Source of the DNA: Onthophagus taurus
Taxonomy: Eukaryota > Arthropoda > Insecta > Coleoptera > Scarabaeidae
Assembly: GCF_036711975.1 (NCBI RefSeq)
Contig: NC_091973.1
Span: forward strand, 10,664,001 to 10,728,000
Reading direction: 5' to 3'
Length of the DNA stretch: 64,000 nucleotides
The notes beneath the pieces were generated by a model. It was not told where the DNA came from. It did not search any database and saw only the letters and a program-made list of their open reading frames with translations. Position numbers and translations under genes: made by a program. Every line of letters starts with the position of its first letter. Position 1 is the stretch's first letter. Of the stretch, positions 51,559 through 61,174 are shown piece by piece.

Positions 51559-52642
51559 AATCAAGATAATAAAGATTATAAATGTTCAAATTGTCATTTT
51601 TTTCACCATTTTGAGCAACACATTTTTCAAGCCGGAGCCTTACACTATCTACCGCATTTAAAATTTCTCTTGCACTTAAATTCTGACACGCTTCTTGAAT
51701 TCTGTTCTTCATTTCTTCCTTTGTTGTTGGTCGATGTTTATAAACTAAATTCTTAAGTCGACCCCAAAGATAGAAATCAAGAGGGGTCAAATCGGGTGAT
51801 CGTGCTGGCCACGCCACACAACCTCCTCTTCCAATCCATCGCCCAGGGAATTTTTGGTCACAAATCGCACGAGATACCGCAGCATAATGTGCTGGGCAGC
51901 CATCTTGTTGTAGCCACAATCTCCTCCTTATTGCTAGTGGAATGTCACCCAACAAATCATGCTGCAATGTGCCAGCAAGAAATTCCGCATACGTGCGACC
52001 ATTGAGAGTGCCATCAAAATAAAAGGGCCCAATTATGGTGTCGCCCAAAATCCCGCACCACACATTTAGAGACCACAGATTTTGATTGTTCATTTCAACC
52101 ATCCAATGGGGGTTAACTTCTGACCAGTAGTGGGCATTGTGCAGGTTTAACTGCCCATTACTTTTAAATGTCGCTTCATCTGTCCAAAGGATATTCCGAT
52201 GAAAAAATTGAGTTTGGCCTAATAACCAATTACAAAATTGTAATCGGTTATTAAAACCTTGATCTCTTAATTCTTGGCAAAGATTTACATGATAAGCGTA
52301 AAATTTATTTTCTTTTAATATCCGTTGGACTGAGCTCTTGGTGATATCGAATTCCCTTGCCATATCAAGGACGGATAAATGAGGGTATAACTCAACACCG
52401 GCTATTACCTCCGCTGTTCGATTGTCTTGCACGGTTCTTTTTATTCTGTGTCTGATGTTGTGATGAGGACGAACTACCCCAAATCGCTTAACTCTACAAG
52501 CAAGACGACTGAAGACATGACGACTTTGCTGTGGTCCGTAAGGAAAGCGCTCGGTATACAATCTTTCGGCAGCCCGAAAATTTTGTCTGCATTCCCCCAA
52601 TAACATCAACATGTCATACGCTTCTTCATTGTTGAAAGGCAT
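51536..52642 (-). CDS. DD41D transposase of element E, intact
   Basis: 368 codons without a break, starting MPFNNEEAYDMLMLLGECRQ. The N-terminal helix-turn-helix pair (paired-like) runs to about residue 110 (VLDMAREFDITKSSVQRIL). The catalytic core has LWTDEATFKSNG, LQQDGCPAHYAA and SPDLTPLDFYLW. Forty-one residues lie between the second Asp and the third. WIGRGGCVAWPARSP is the clade signature. It cuts at its own inverted repeats and inserts at TA. D, E and F are distinct lineages, as their N-termini differ strongly. Confidence 0.93.
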   Translation of the reverse strand: MPFNNEEAYDMLMLLGECRQNFRAAERLYTERFPYGPQQSRHVFSRLACRVKRFGVVRPHHNIRHRIKRTVQDNRTAEVIAGVELYPHLSVLDMAREFDITKSSVQRILKENKFYAYHVNLCQELRDQGFNNRLQFCNWLLGQTQFFHRNILWTDEATFKSNGQLNLHNAHYWSEVNPHWMVEMNNQNLWSLNVWCGILGDTIIGPFYFDGTLNGRTYAEFLAGTLQHDLLGDIPLAIRRRLWLQQDGCPAHYAAVSRAICDQKFPGRWIGRGGCVAWPARSPDLTPLDFYLWGRLKNLVYKHRPTTKEEMKNRIQEACQNLSAREILNAVDSVRLRLEKCVAQNGEKNDNLNIYNLYYLDFVNFLLD

Positions 52643-52859
52643 GTTGATGTTTAAATAAAATTCTAATTAGTTGTTCAAGATAAATACGAAGAATTGATAA
52701 CTGCTAGTTTCACAAAGTTGACGTTCTGTCAATAACTTTTTGTCAAATAATTGACAAACGGCGACTGTTTTAAAATTAAACTTTACTTAAATATTTTAAG
52801 AAGAGCGTTTTTTTTTTGTAATTTACTAAAACTGTTTTCTAATGTACTCTTATGAAAGT

Positions 52860-53097
52860 TATTGTTTATTTTATTCATTTTGTTAGTAAAAACAATGCTT
52901 TTGTTATTAACCAGTCATTTCTAAAATACACAATTTTTCAAAACGACGAATTGTGACATCTAGCTGTCAACTTAAATAACACGGTAAAAAGAACCAAAAA
53001 TTAGGGTGGATTATTTCGAAAACGATTAGTAATATAATAATTTTGTTCAAACGAAAGAAATTTCATTTGAAGAGTTCTTTACAATGTTATCCTAATT
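52860..53097. repeat. older, diverged subterminal repeat of element E
   Basis: It parallels 53280-53520 in the same orientation (shared TATTAACCAG, TTCAAAACGACGAA, GTCAACTTAAATAACAC, AACGATTAG, GAAGAGTTCTTTAC) but with clearly more differences than the two outer arms have from each other. It breaks off near 53097, before the terminal ~200 bp. It is most simply read as the original right inverted repeat. Confidence 0.8.
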
Positions 53098-53113
53098 TAC
53101 CAATTTGAACATT

Positions 53114-53701
53114 GTTAATTTTTTGTTAGATTGAGCGTTTTGTGTCGTTTTGTCGTCAAAATTATTCCTTTCCATAGTTATTTTATTCATTTGTTTAATA
53201 AGAACTGGTATTTTTACTTTAATTTATTAAGTTTTATTATTTAGTGTTTTGTAATATTCTTCTGTGTTAAAAAAACTCCTTGTTATTTTATTCATTTTGT
53301 TAGTAAAAACAATTTCTTGTTATTAACCAGCCATTTCTAAATTACACGATTTTTCAAAACGACGAATAGCGACATCTATTTGTCAACTTAAATAACACCG
53401 GTAAAAAGTACCAACAATTAGGGTTTATTATTTCGAAAACGATTAGCAATATAAAAATTTTTTTCAAGCGAAAGAGATTTCTATTGAAGAGTTCTTTACG
53501 ATGATATCGTAATTGACCCCTCTTTACATATAAAATATTAAAGTACTACTCAATTGCACCCACTTCCGGTTGTTGTTGGTCGGTCGTAACACACTATCTA
53601 GAAGGAGGGTGTCTGCTTTAGTTGACGAATTTTTTATTTCAACTCTCTAGGACTCACCGTTTCCGAATAAATCGGCTGGTACGGGTGGTCTGGGACACCT
53701 G
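53114..53701. repeat. right terminal inverted repeat of element E
   Basis: An inverted, nearly identical copy of 50967-51558. Its inner end includes the complement of the transposase 3' end, which an ordinary inverted repeat would not. Confidence 0.9.
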
Positions 53702-54509
53702 TATACCTCACTTTTGAACCATCCCCACAAACAATAATTAAGTGCTGTGAGATCTGGAGATCTTGGAGGCCAACTAATAGGACCACCACGACCAATCCAA
53801 CGCCCTGGAAACCTTTCGTCCAAATGTTGCTTGACCTGACGAGCAAAATGCGCCGGAGCTCCATCGTGTTGAAAGTACATTTGCCTTCTAATGTTTAGAG
53901 GAACATCTTGCAGTAAATCATTTAATTCATTTTGTAAAAACTCTAGGTAATGGTTTCCTGTGAGGCGATTCTCCAAAATGAAAGGGCCAATTAAATAATC
54001 GTTGATCATACCAAGTTTTCGGTAAATGTGTGGTGTACATTTACCGAAAACTTGTTTTCGATTGTTGCATGGGGATTTTCATCGGACCATACGTGACTAT
54101 TACGAGTATTATGTAGGCCGTCGCGGGTAAACGTTGCTTCATCCGTGAAAAGAATATGCGATACAACACGATGATCATTATTTATCCACCGACAAAATTC
54201 AACTCGTTTAACATAATCTTCCGGCAGTAGATGTTGTATCTTACCTAAATGGATATAAGCATTGCTCGTGGAGTGTGTTTATTACTCTCTTTTGTGGGAT
54301 GTTTAATTGAACAGCAATTCTGCGTGAGCTGGTCGTTGCATCTTCTTCTACTAGATCCAAAATATGTTCTACTTCATTTAAACATTGACGCGTAGCTCGT
54401 TCAGATGTTACTTTAACGCTGGGAAGTGTACCGGTTTCGCGCAGTTTATTGAAAACCCTAATAAAAACGTTCTTATTAGGATGTCTGCGAGTTGGAAACC
54501 ATTGACGAT

Positions 54510-56289
54510 TGTTACAGTTTCTTTTTCCTTATTTCTTTTCTTACTTTGGATTCTTCATTTTCAAATAATAAATCCAGATGTTCGGTTTTGTTTTGTTTTG
54601 TTTCAGCAACGTTACCGAGAGTTTCCGTTCTTACTTATCCTTATCCCTAGTTTCACTATTACTTTATAGAGGGCTTTTAAGAAACACGATATTTTTATTT
54701 AAAAATTTTATTATCACGGTATTTTTCGAGTTTTTTTTTTTTTTTTTTAAGTTTCGGGTATAAATACGGACGAATTCCGGAATTCTCTCTCTTTTTCTGC
54801 AATCGAGTGCGCCGAGAAAATATTCGAGTCAGTGAATTTTAAATAGACGGGAAGACATTTTGGAATTTTCTTTTGAAATTTGGATTTTGGGGTCTTTGTC
54901 TATACTCGCAATTAGCGGATTAATCACGAAACTTCGATTAAATTTTGGAATAAATTGATTGTTCCGAATTTCGGTTGTTTGCCGGATTTATTAACATATT
55001 TTCAGTAAACGTTTTGGCGTGAACCTCGACCAACTGAGGTAAGGGTCGTTCATTTTTTTTTTAAAAAAAAAAAAAGGGAAAATTAACTTAAACTTAATTC
55101 GGGTAATATATTCAGGTTCTTTTTTTTGTGGGGAGAGGAAAACTCTGGAACATTTTGTTGGGAGGACAAAAATTTTCCAATTTAAGGCAACACCTGTTAA
55201 CAATACCTGAAAGAGAATTGGAATTATATAATTTGATTCCTGATATCAAACCATTTATCCTTACCATCTCGAGGAGCGTTGCTGAGGACCGGACTTCTAT
55301 TTTCTACTCCGAAGGATAAAATCTTCGTTTGAGGGATTCAACTACCGAAGACAAGGTCAGACAAAATTTGCATATCGAAAAGAGTGGAGTCACTTACTTT
55401 CACCTCCCTCTGCTGTATTTTAAGCCCTTCAGGCTCCTGGAAACTAGTACATATATTATAATCAAGTCGATTAATATTTATCGTATATTGTTTTGGTCTC
55501 GTTTATGTTTCCTTTTTAATTTCAAAAGTCTAATTTTGTTCATTAATTTAAAGTAATTTGTAATTTTGATTTAGTATTGATATACACCCTTTTTTTTTTA
55601 TATACTTGTTCTTAGTGGTACTTTGTTTTGATACTTTAGTTGGTTGACCTAAAAAAAAAAAAAAGAAAAGGTTAGAGAAGGGGTTATTTTTTTTAAATGC
55701 TAGTTTACCTTTTTTGAATTTACACATTTTGTAAAAGAAGCTTTATTTGGGATAAACTTTGTTTGATTTTGATTTACACATTTGGGTGACAGATCAGGTT
55801 AGGTTTTGTCGTGGTCAATTTTGAGGTTAGGATTTTTTTTTTTTTTTTTACCCAAATTAGTTTCTTCTTAGATTGAAAAATTATATATATTTTTTTTTTT
55901 TAATTTATTATTATTTTATACTTTTTCCATTTTGGATTTAATTTTGATATTTTTTTTGGTTTCTATGGTATATTTCTTTTATTAAATTATACATTTTGAA
56001 ACTTACCTAACTGGATTTATTATTATTTAATATCTTTCTTGTTTACTATTTTCTTTTGTGCCACTTGCACTATTGGATCTTTTCACATTTTTTTTTATCA
56101 CTACTCTTCCCGTTCAGAGCCAGTTGCGGATTGTCGGATCGGGTGACGCCAAAAATAAATCGAATCCTCCCTTCTCCGAAAGAGTTAAGCCGGGAAGTTC
56201 GCAACAAAACCGGGATCGTGAAAAGAATCTTTTAGTAATAAAACACTATTTTTTTTATTTCTATATTAATATTTTTTTTTGGCGTTACA
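54510..56289. mobile_element. 1.78-kb solo LTR inserted in element F
   Basis: It begins TGTTACAGTTTC and ends GGCGTTACA. CGAT flanks both sides (54506-54509 and 56290-56293), and removing it restores the F transposase frame. It contains no ORF of note, has T-rich tracts, a TATA box at 54759 and AATAAA near 56236. The length suits a large BEL or Gypsy LTR, but no internal relative was found in the window. The LTRs of Gypsy A, BEL C and BEL H are different. Confidence 0.85.
54759..54766 (+). promoter_or_regulatory. TATA box in the solo LTR
   Basis: TATAAATA, with a pyrimidine-rich stretch and CAATCGAGTGCG about 35-45 bp downstream as a possible initiation area. This indicates plus orientation of the LTR. 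Confidence 0.6.
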
Positions 56290-56560
56290 CGATATTCATC
56301 TGCAGCAGCTGTAGCACTCCCGTTACAAAAACCATATACAAATAACATGTCTGTATATTCTAAATATGAATAAGTACTTGGCATTTTATAGCACTTAATG
56401 CAAATCAAACTGTCAAATCTACGTTAAATGTTTAACTGTAGTTATGCAATCAATTGAAAACAAATGAAAATCGGATAACAACATATGAGTTTTTTTACAT
56501 TATTTTCAAGCGTACAATACACTCCTAAAGTTTGGTCCGTTCCTCCCGACTCACCCTGTA

Positions 56561-57660
56561 TATTTAATCTATAATCTACGTCTAAATATTTTTCTAATAA
56601 CTTATTTACGTTTCTTATCATATTCTTAAATCTAATTCCGTCCAACATCTTTTCTTCCCAGTCACTTATCCTTAATTGTCTGTAAGCAAACGTCCAAGTG
56701 TGCATTCGGTACACTCTATTTTTGGATTCGCAAAACGTCACTTTTTTTCCATTTTGTTCACTTCACATCTTCATTAATGCGTGCAAATCTAAATCCAGTA
56801 ATACCTTATCTATACCGTATATGAGCAGTTCTTTAGTTACGCACAAATGTTCACTTCGTGCGCCGTTTGAAGCAATCAATATATTCGATTTTATATCACC
56901 TTGCATTGTTGATACCACATCGATCACGCTATCGTAATAATTTTTATATTCCATACACTTTAATACTTCTACCCTACTCGAAACTAAATCGCTAAGTTTC
57001 CACAATTCGTGTAACGAGTCGTAAGCCAGGTAAAATATTTCTGACCCCCTTTTCATTTTCAACACTTTTCGTACATTTTCTATCCATTGGCTGCTGCAGG
57101 TCATGCCGCTTACAACGAAATGTGGTGGTGTCTATAAATCACCAACAAAACTATTCATAATCAATTGTCTGCTATTAATCACATTTTTCCATTCGTCTTC
57201 GGTAAAAGTTATGCATTTCCCTTTTCCCATTAATCTTATAACCGGATCAAAATGTAGATTGGCAGACATGCCAACCGATATCCATTTCGTTTGATTTTTA
57301 TTTAAATAATATGTACTCTCGGAGTATAATGGCGCTTGATTACCTTTTTGAAGTTTATTTTTCACTGCTTCATTTAATACTACGTTACTTGTGAAAGGTA
57401 ACTTTCCACAATTTTCTACATAATGTTGTTGATTGCTAGGAAATACGTACTCCGCTAAGTCAGAAGCCAACAAATTGATTCCATCGAATACTCCATCCTT
57501 TTTCTTTGATTATCACTTCCTAGCGACACATTTGTAGCTGTTGTTTCATTACAATTACCCTCCATTTTCATGTTTTGGGCAGGTTTTTTAAATTCACCCT
57601 TTTCAAATTAATTTACAGCAGCTCTCTTAGTTGGACATTTGGGGTTCGGTCTGGTTACCA
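56561..57660 (-). pseudogene. gene X: unrecognised protein upstream of the PLA2-like gene
   Basis: I do not recognise the family. A start at about 57660 (MVTRPNPKCPTKRAAV) or a second Met at about 57567 opens a frame. With a stop near 57608, a frameshift near 57487, a TAG at 57132, and a stop plus frameshift near 56750, it can be followed for roughly 330-360 residues. Notable parts are ESTYYLNKNQTKWISVGMSA, FTEDEWKNVINSRQLIMNSF, YLAYDSLHELWKLSDLVSSR, ILIASNGARSEHLCVTKELL and WEEKMLDGIRFKNMIRNVNK. No signal peptide, membrane segment or zinc site is evident. A TATA box lies 190 bp upstream. The 3' end is cut by element F; the PLA2-like gene follows on the same strand. Confidence 0.6.
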
Positions 57661-57851
57661 TTAAACATCAATATTATTTTTTACATTAGTACATTATCTA
57701 CTTGTATTACATTTGAATTACTTACTCGTTACGTTAAAAATCCTCTGTACTAACTGCACCAAAAATCTACACAATATTTTTAATATGTACTAAATACACA
57801 AAAACCTTACTCAGAAGCAAACACTCTGCGGTACAACTTCGATCAACGTTG

Positions 57852-57859
57852 TATTTATA
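57852..57859 (-). promoter_or_regulatory. TATA box upstream of gene X
   Basis: TATAAATA on minus. About 30 bp downstream is GAAGTTGTACCGCAGAG, where initiation would be expected. The leader to the first Met is about 165 bp. Confidence 0.6.
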
Positions 57860-57989
57860 GCAATACATAAGGTTAGTGGTGGGGGGAGTGATGTTTCACA
57901 TCATTACCGAATATATCTACTATACATGTTCTTACACGACATTATATCGTGAGACGTCAGACAGAACACATGACAAATTTATTAAGAAG

Positions 57990-58580
57990 CTCCTAAAATA
58001 ATATCTCGCAGGTAGATCATGACTCACCTACTACTAACAAGTTAGTTGACCTTCTCCTCGAACGTATCCCTACAAAAAATTTACCGATTCAAGAACCTCC
58101 TCACTTATTTTTAAATACCCGTATACCTTTACATAATAAATTAAAAAAATATATCTCGCAGGTAGGTCATGACTCACTTATTTGTATACCTACATGTCTC
58201 AAAACCGTATACCTTTATGTATAATAAATTAAGAGATATATCGAACAATTAACAGTTCATTGAGAAGCGTCGAAGGATAAATATAGTAATTGTTTTCATC
58301 TAGGTAAACAAGTTATATATAAAGATAATTTTTTAATAACATTGTCAAAATAACATGATCTAAACTATAAATTTTTAATAATTTCGTCAAAATAGCATCT
58401 TCTCATGACCTTCTCATGTTAATTGACCTCCTCCTCAAACGAAACCCCTCAAAAAGTTTGCCGATTCAAGAACCTCCTCTCCTCATTGAATCTCCTCCGA
58501 CCTCCAAAAAATTTGCCGGTTCAAGAACCTCCTCCTAGAACGCAGCTTCGAGGAGGAGGTTCTTGAATCGGCGAATCTAT
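57990..58580. repeat. repeat and hairpin region upstream of gene X
   Basis: CCGATTCAAGAACCTCCTC occurs at 58084-58102 and 58461-58479, a one-base variant at 58516-58534, and inverted at 58553-58571. The last two form a hairpin: 58515-58536 pairs with 58551-58572 over 22 bp with one mismatch and a 14-nt loop. Other direct repeats are ATCTCGCAGGTA...TCATGACTCAC (58004 and 58152) and CCGTATACCTTTA (58117 and 58205). Some units share a CTCCTC.AACG...CCC...CAAAAA order, so this is a degenerate long-unit array. Confidence 0.8.
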
Positions 58581-58714
58581 ACTACTCTTATGTCTTTACT
58601 ACCTCATCTAGTGGTTTCAGTGATACAACTTCTGTACAACTGGAACTGAATTCCGTACGTATATTATTATAACGGCAAACATTTCTGAAATACGTCGAGG
58701 ATTATTTAGCTTAA
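58581..58714. other. no gene recognised
   Basis: Short spacer between the repeat region and the BEL H LTR. Confidence 0.4.
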
Positions 58715-59137
58715 TGTAACAGAATGAAAAAAATGTATTAATTACATAGGATGAGTTATAAAGAATGAGAAATCTCAGCACTGGAGATAGCTACATACGA
58801 AAATATGATGAATTAACCCAACATGAATTATGTCGATGTCGCTGATTTATGAGATACAGGTGTTAACTACTCGGAAAATTAATACACAATTGACATTTAA
58901 GAAAAAAATTGAAATAAGATCGCATCGAAAAATCAACTGTCGAGCGATTATCACGTTTGCCGTTCTTACCGAAAATTAAATTCATTTGTGTCGTAACGAA
59001 GAGGGTTAGATTAGGATTTGTTAATTAGGATTAGGTAATTATACACCTTTTTTATTTTCAAACTTGTTTTTATTTCAAAGAAAATTATTTGAAACCGGCA
59101 CCTTTTATTTGAACCCGGTTTTTATCGGCTGTATTCA
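58715..59137 (+). repeat. probable 5' LTR of BEL H
   Basis: The right edge (GGCTGTATTCA) is set by the PBS at 59140. The left edge TGTAACAGAATG is a guess without a second LTR. Confidence 0.45.
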
Positions 59138-59139
59138 TT

Positions 59140-59154
59140 TGGTCCTTCGAGCCG
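59140..59154 (+). promoter_or_regulatory. primer binding site of BEL H
   Basis: TGGTCCTTCGAGCCG lies two bases after the LTR. It differs from the BEL C site by one base. Confidence 0.8.
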
Positions 59155-59177
59155 GATATATATTTATTTTTCCAATT

Positions 59178-59610
59178 TTACTCAATTCTTCTTTAAGATT
59201 TTGTTCCCCGTGGAACTTTAATTGAATATTTTTTATTTTTCTTATGTTCTAAAATTACGTTTCTCATGTTTGGAGAGATTTTCTTTAATTTTCGGCGTGG
59301 CCATCTGGCACAACGTGGTCAACAATTTTTTTTTGTTCCGTCACACGTGCGACGTTACATGCAACCTTATTGTTCTCTTGAACTTAAAATTTCCTTACAA
59401 CTTTGAATATTTTTAATTTCTAAATTTTTCCGCAATTCTTCTTTAAGAATTTGTTCCCCTTGGAACATTAATTGAATATCTATTTTCTAAATTTTTTCGG
59501 CAATTCTTCTTTAGGAATATGGTCCCCTTGGAACTTTGATTAAATATTTAATTTTCTGAATTTTTTTCTTCAGTTCTCCATTGAGAATTTATTCCCCTTG
59601 GAATTTTCTT
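59178..59610. repeat. degenerate leader repeats of BEL H
   Basis: Four copies of a CAATTCTTCTTTAAGA...GTTCCCCTTGGAAC unit start near 59182, 59431, 59492 and 59570, with unequal spacing. Each contains a short GTTCC/GGAAC dyad. They lie in the untranslated leader before gag. Confidence 0.8.
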
Positions 59611-59740
59611 TCCCGCATTTTCTCATCTGAAAAAATTACCTTTTTAATTTATTCTAATTATTATTGATATTACTTCCAGGAGTGGTAATTCTTATCTCGT
59701 TTCTTTCTTGTTTATTTCCCCTGCCTTCTCCCTGAGACAT

Positions 59741-60310
59741 TATGGCAGATAAACTTAATAAATTAATGTCAAGTCGCTGAGAATCGCCTTATCGAAACCA
59801 TGAAGGCTGGTCAAGATATTATCGACGATCCGAAACAACAAGCGGAATTTCTAGTTCGTGATGAATCTGTAGAAGTATCTTATACTGATTTCAAGACGAT
59901 CCATAATCAGATCGTTGGTTTAATTGATGATGATGAGTTTGATGATTATGATATGATTCGGCAACGGGTCGATGGGGCCTATTTTACAATCAAGGCACTT
60001 ATACAAAAATTCACGCCAGCCCCAGCGAATCCTCAGGGTGGCCCTCATATGATCACCACACCTAAATTGAATAAACTTTCAATTCCAACTTTCAATGGTC
60101 AGCAGAAAGATTGGCCTACCTTTTTTGATTTGTTCCGAACTATGGTACACGAAAACAAGTCGTTATCTCCAGTGGCTAAATATCAATACCTATTGACGTC
60201 ACTCACTGGAGAAGCTTTGAAATTGGTAAAGAGAATTCCAGTGACCAATGAGAATTATACTAGTGGGAGATTCGAAATCAGCCGTCAAATGTCCGATATG
60301 CTCCGAATCA
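59741..60310 (+). pseudogene. gag: BEL H Gag, N-terminal part
   Basis: MADKLNKLMSS at 59741, then a stop/frame change near 59779, then ORF 59800-60345: DDPKQQAEFLVRDESVEVSY and KLSIPTFNGQQKDWPTFFDL, then YQYLLTSLTGEALKLVKRIP (DUF1759 type). It jumps from VTNENYT to KSAVKCPIC, where about 150 or more residues are expected, so an internal deletion at about 60260 joined gag to the zinc-knuckle region. Confidence 0.85.
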
Positions 60311-61174
60311 CATCAAGTTTACCGATGTGCTCAATTTCATGTTAAATCGCCAGCTGAAAAATTAGTGATAGCAAGAGATAACAATTTGTGTCGAAATTGT
60401 TTAAGCAAAGGTCATATCACTAACAATTGCGTTTCAAATCACTGTTGTCATTCATGCAAGCAACGCCATCATACATTACTTCATTTTGGACCTAAACAGC
60501 CAATTCCTTCTATTCATATGGGTACAACATTAGATATAAATAATCATTCAAAACCAGAAAATCGTCGAGTTATCTTACCCATCGCCTTTATTCATATTTA
60601 TGATCAGTTTGGTCAATCTCATTTGGCATGTGCATTGATTGATTCTGGAAGCACGTCAAATTTTATTACCACCAAGCTACTGCAACGACTTCGTTTGCCA
60701 CGACAAAATAATTCTTCGTTAAAAATACAGGGTTTAAACTCGATGACGTCCATCTGTAACAAAGGAAGTGTCACTTGCATCATTCAACCTTGCCAGTCCC
60801 GAAACTTATCCTTTAATCTGAGAGCTATTGTTACATCTTCAATATGTTCCGCTCAACCTTCATTATCTTCTATTATACAATCCTACTATTATCTTAAATG
60901 CCTCCAATTCCATCCCGAACATCATTCTCCTTCCGAAGAAGTGGATATATTATTGGGAGCTGAATTGGTACCTCAATTGTTTACTGGTGGTCGTGTCTGT
61001 GGTGGTCAGGACGATCCTGTGGCTGTGCATTCAGTGTTCGGGTGGATAGTGATGGGAAATCCAAATTATTACCATCCACGTCTTTATCAACATGTATCTC
61101 AAGAACTGATGACTCATTACATTTATCAATGCAACGCTTTTGGGAATTGGAATCTACTTCTGAAATCAAGATGA
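60262..61174 (+). pseudogene. BEL H zinc knuckles and aspartic protease
   Basis: CPICSESHQVYRC, CRNCLSKGHITNNC and CHSCKQRHHTLLHF are the three Gag knuckles. ALIDSGSTSNFITTKLLQRL carries the DSG active site. EEVDILLGAELVPQLF and HSVFGWIVMG are typical of the BEL protease C-terminus. The frame is open from 60248 to 61174, then shifts into the RT frame (61042 onwards). Confidence 0.88.

Larger units (their letters stand above)
50967..53701 (-). mobile_element. mariner-type DD41D element E with ~590-bp terminal inverted repeats
   Basis: 2,735 bp with TA at 50965-50966 and 53702-53703; inserted in the transposase frame of F. Ends start CAGGGTGTCCCAGACCACCC (left) and CAGGTGTCCCAGACCACCC (right, one G fewer). 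The left 50967-51558 and right 53114-53701 arms are nearly identical in inverted orientation. The transposase ORF is intact, making this the best candidate for an active or recently active transposon in the window. Confidence 0.93.
50796..56384 (-). pseudogene. DD41D transposase of element F, split by two insertions
   Basis: The start ATG at 56382-56384 gives MPSTYSYLEYTDMLFVYGFC. The solo LTR interrupts at the CGAT site. The frame resumes at 54509 ([18 protein letters not shown]) and reads LFTDEATFTRDG (first Asp), a frame defect near 54010-54050, QHDGAPAHFARQ (second Asp) and WIGRGGPISWPPRSPDL. The third acidic residue is Asn (TALNYCLW instead of TPLD). After SEVY element E interrupts at TA, and the C-terminus continues at 50966 (KVKVDTRDALLRRILNVAVN) to a stop at 50796-50798. 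It was inactive or weakened even before the insertions if the Asn is ancestral to them. Confidence 0.88.
50606..56558 (-). mobile_element. mariner-type DD41D element F, carrying element E and a solo LTR
   Basis: The right end CAGGGTGAGTCGGGAGGAAC (on minus, from 56558) has TA at 56559-56560. Its subterminal sequence from about 56545 down to 56430 recurs inverted at 50633-50760. The outermost ~25 bp of the left end are diverged, so that edge is approximate. Without E (50967-53701 plus TA) and the LTR (54510-56289 plus CGAT) it is about 1.4 kb. It separates gene X from the PLA2-like gene. Confidence 0.85.

Noticed and set aside
53634-53720. Carboxy-terminal peptide after SEVY in element F transposase
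   Set aside because: It is the terminal inverted repeat of element E translated by chance. The true continuation is at 50966.
57990-58580. CRISPR array
   Set aside because: Repeats are few, unequally spaced, in both orientations and in a eukaryotic transposon context. There are no cas genes.
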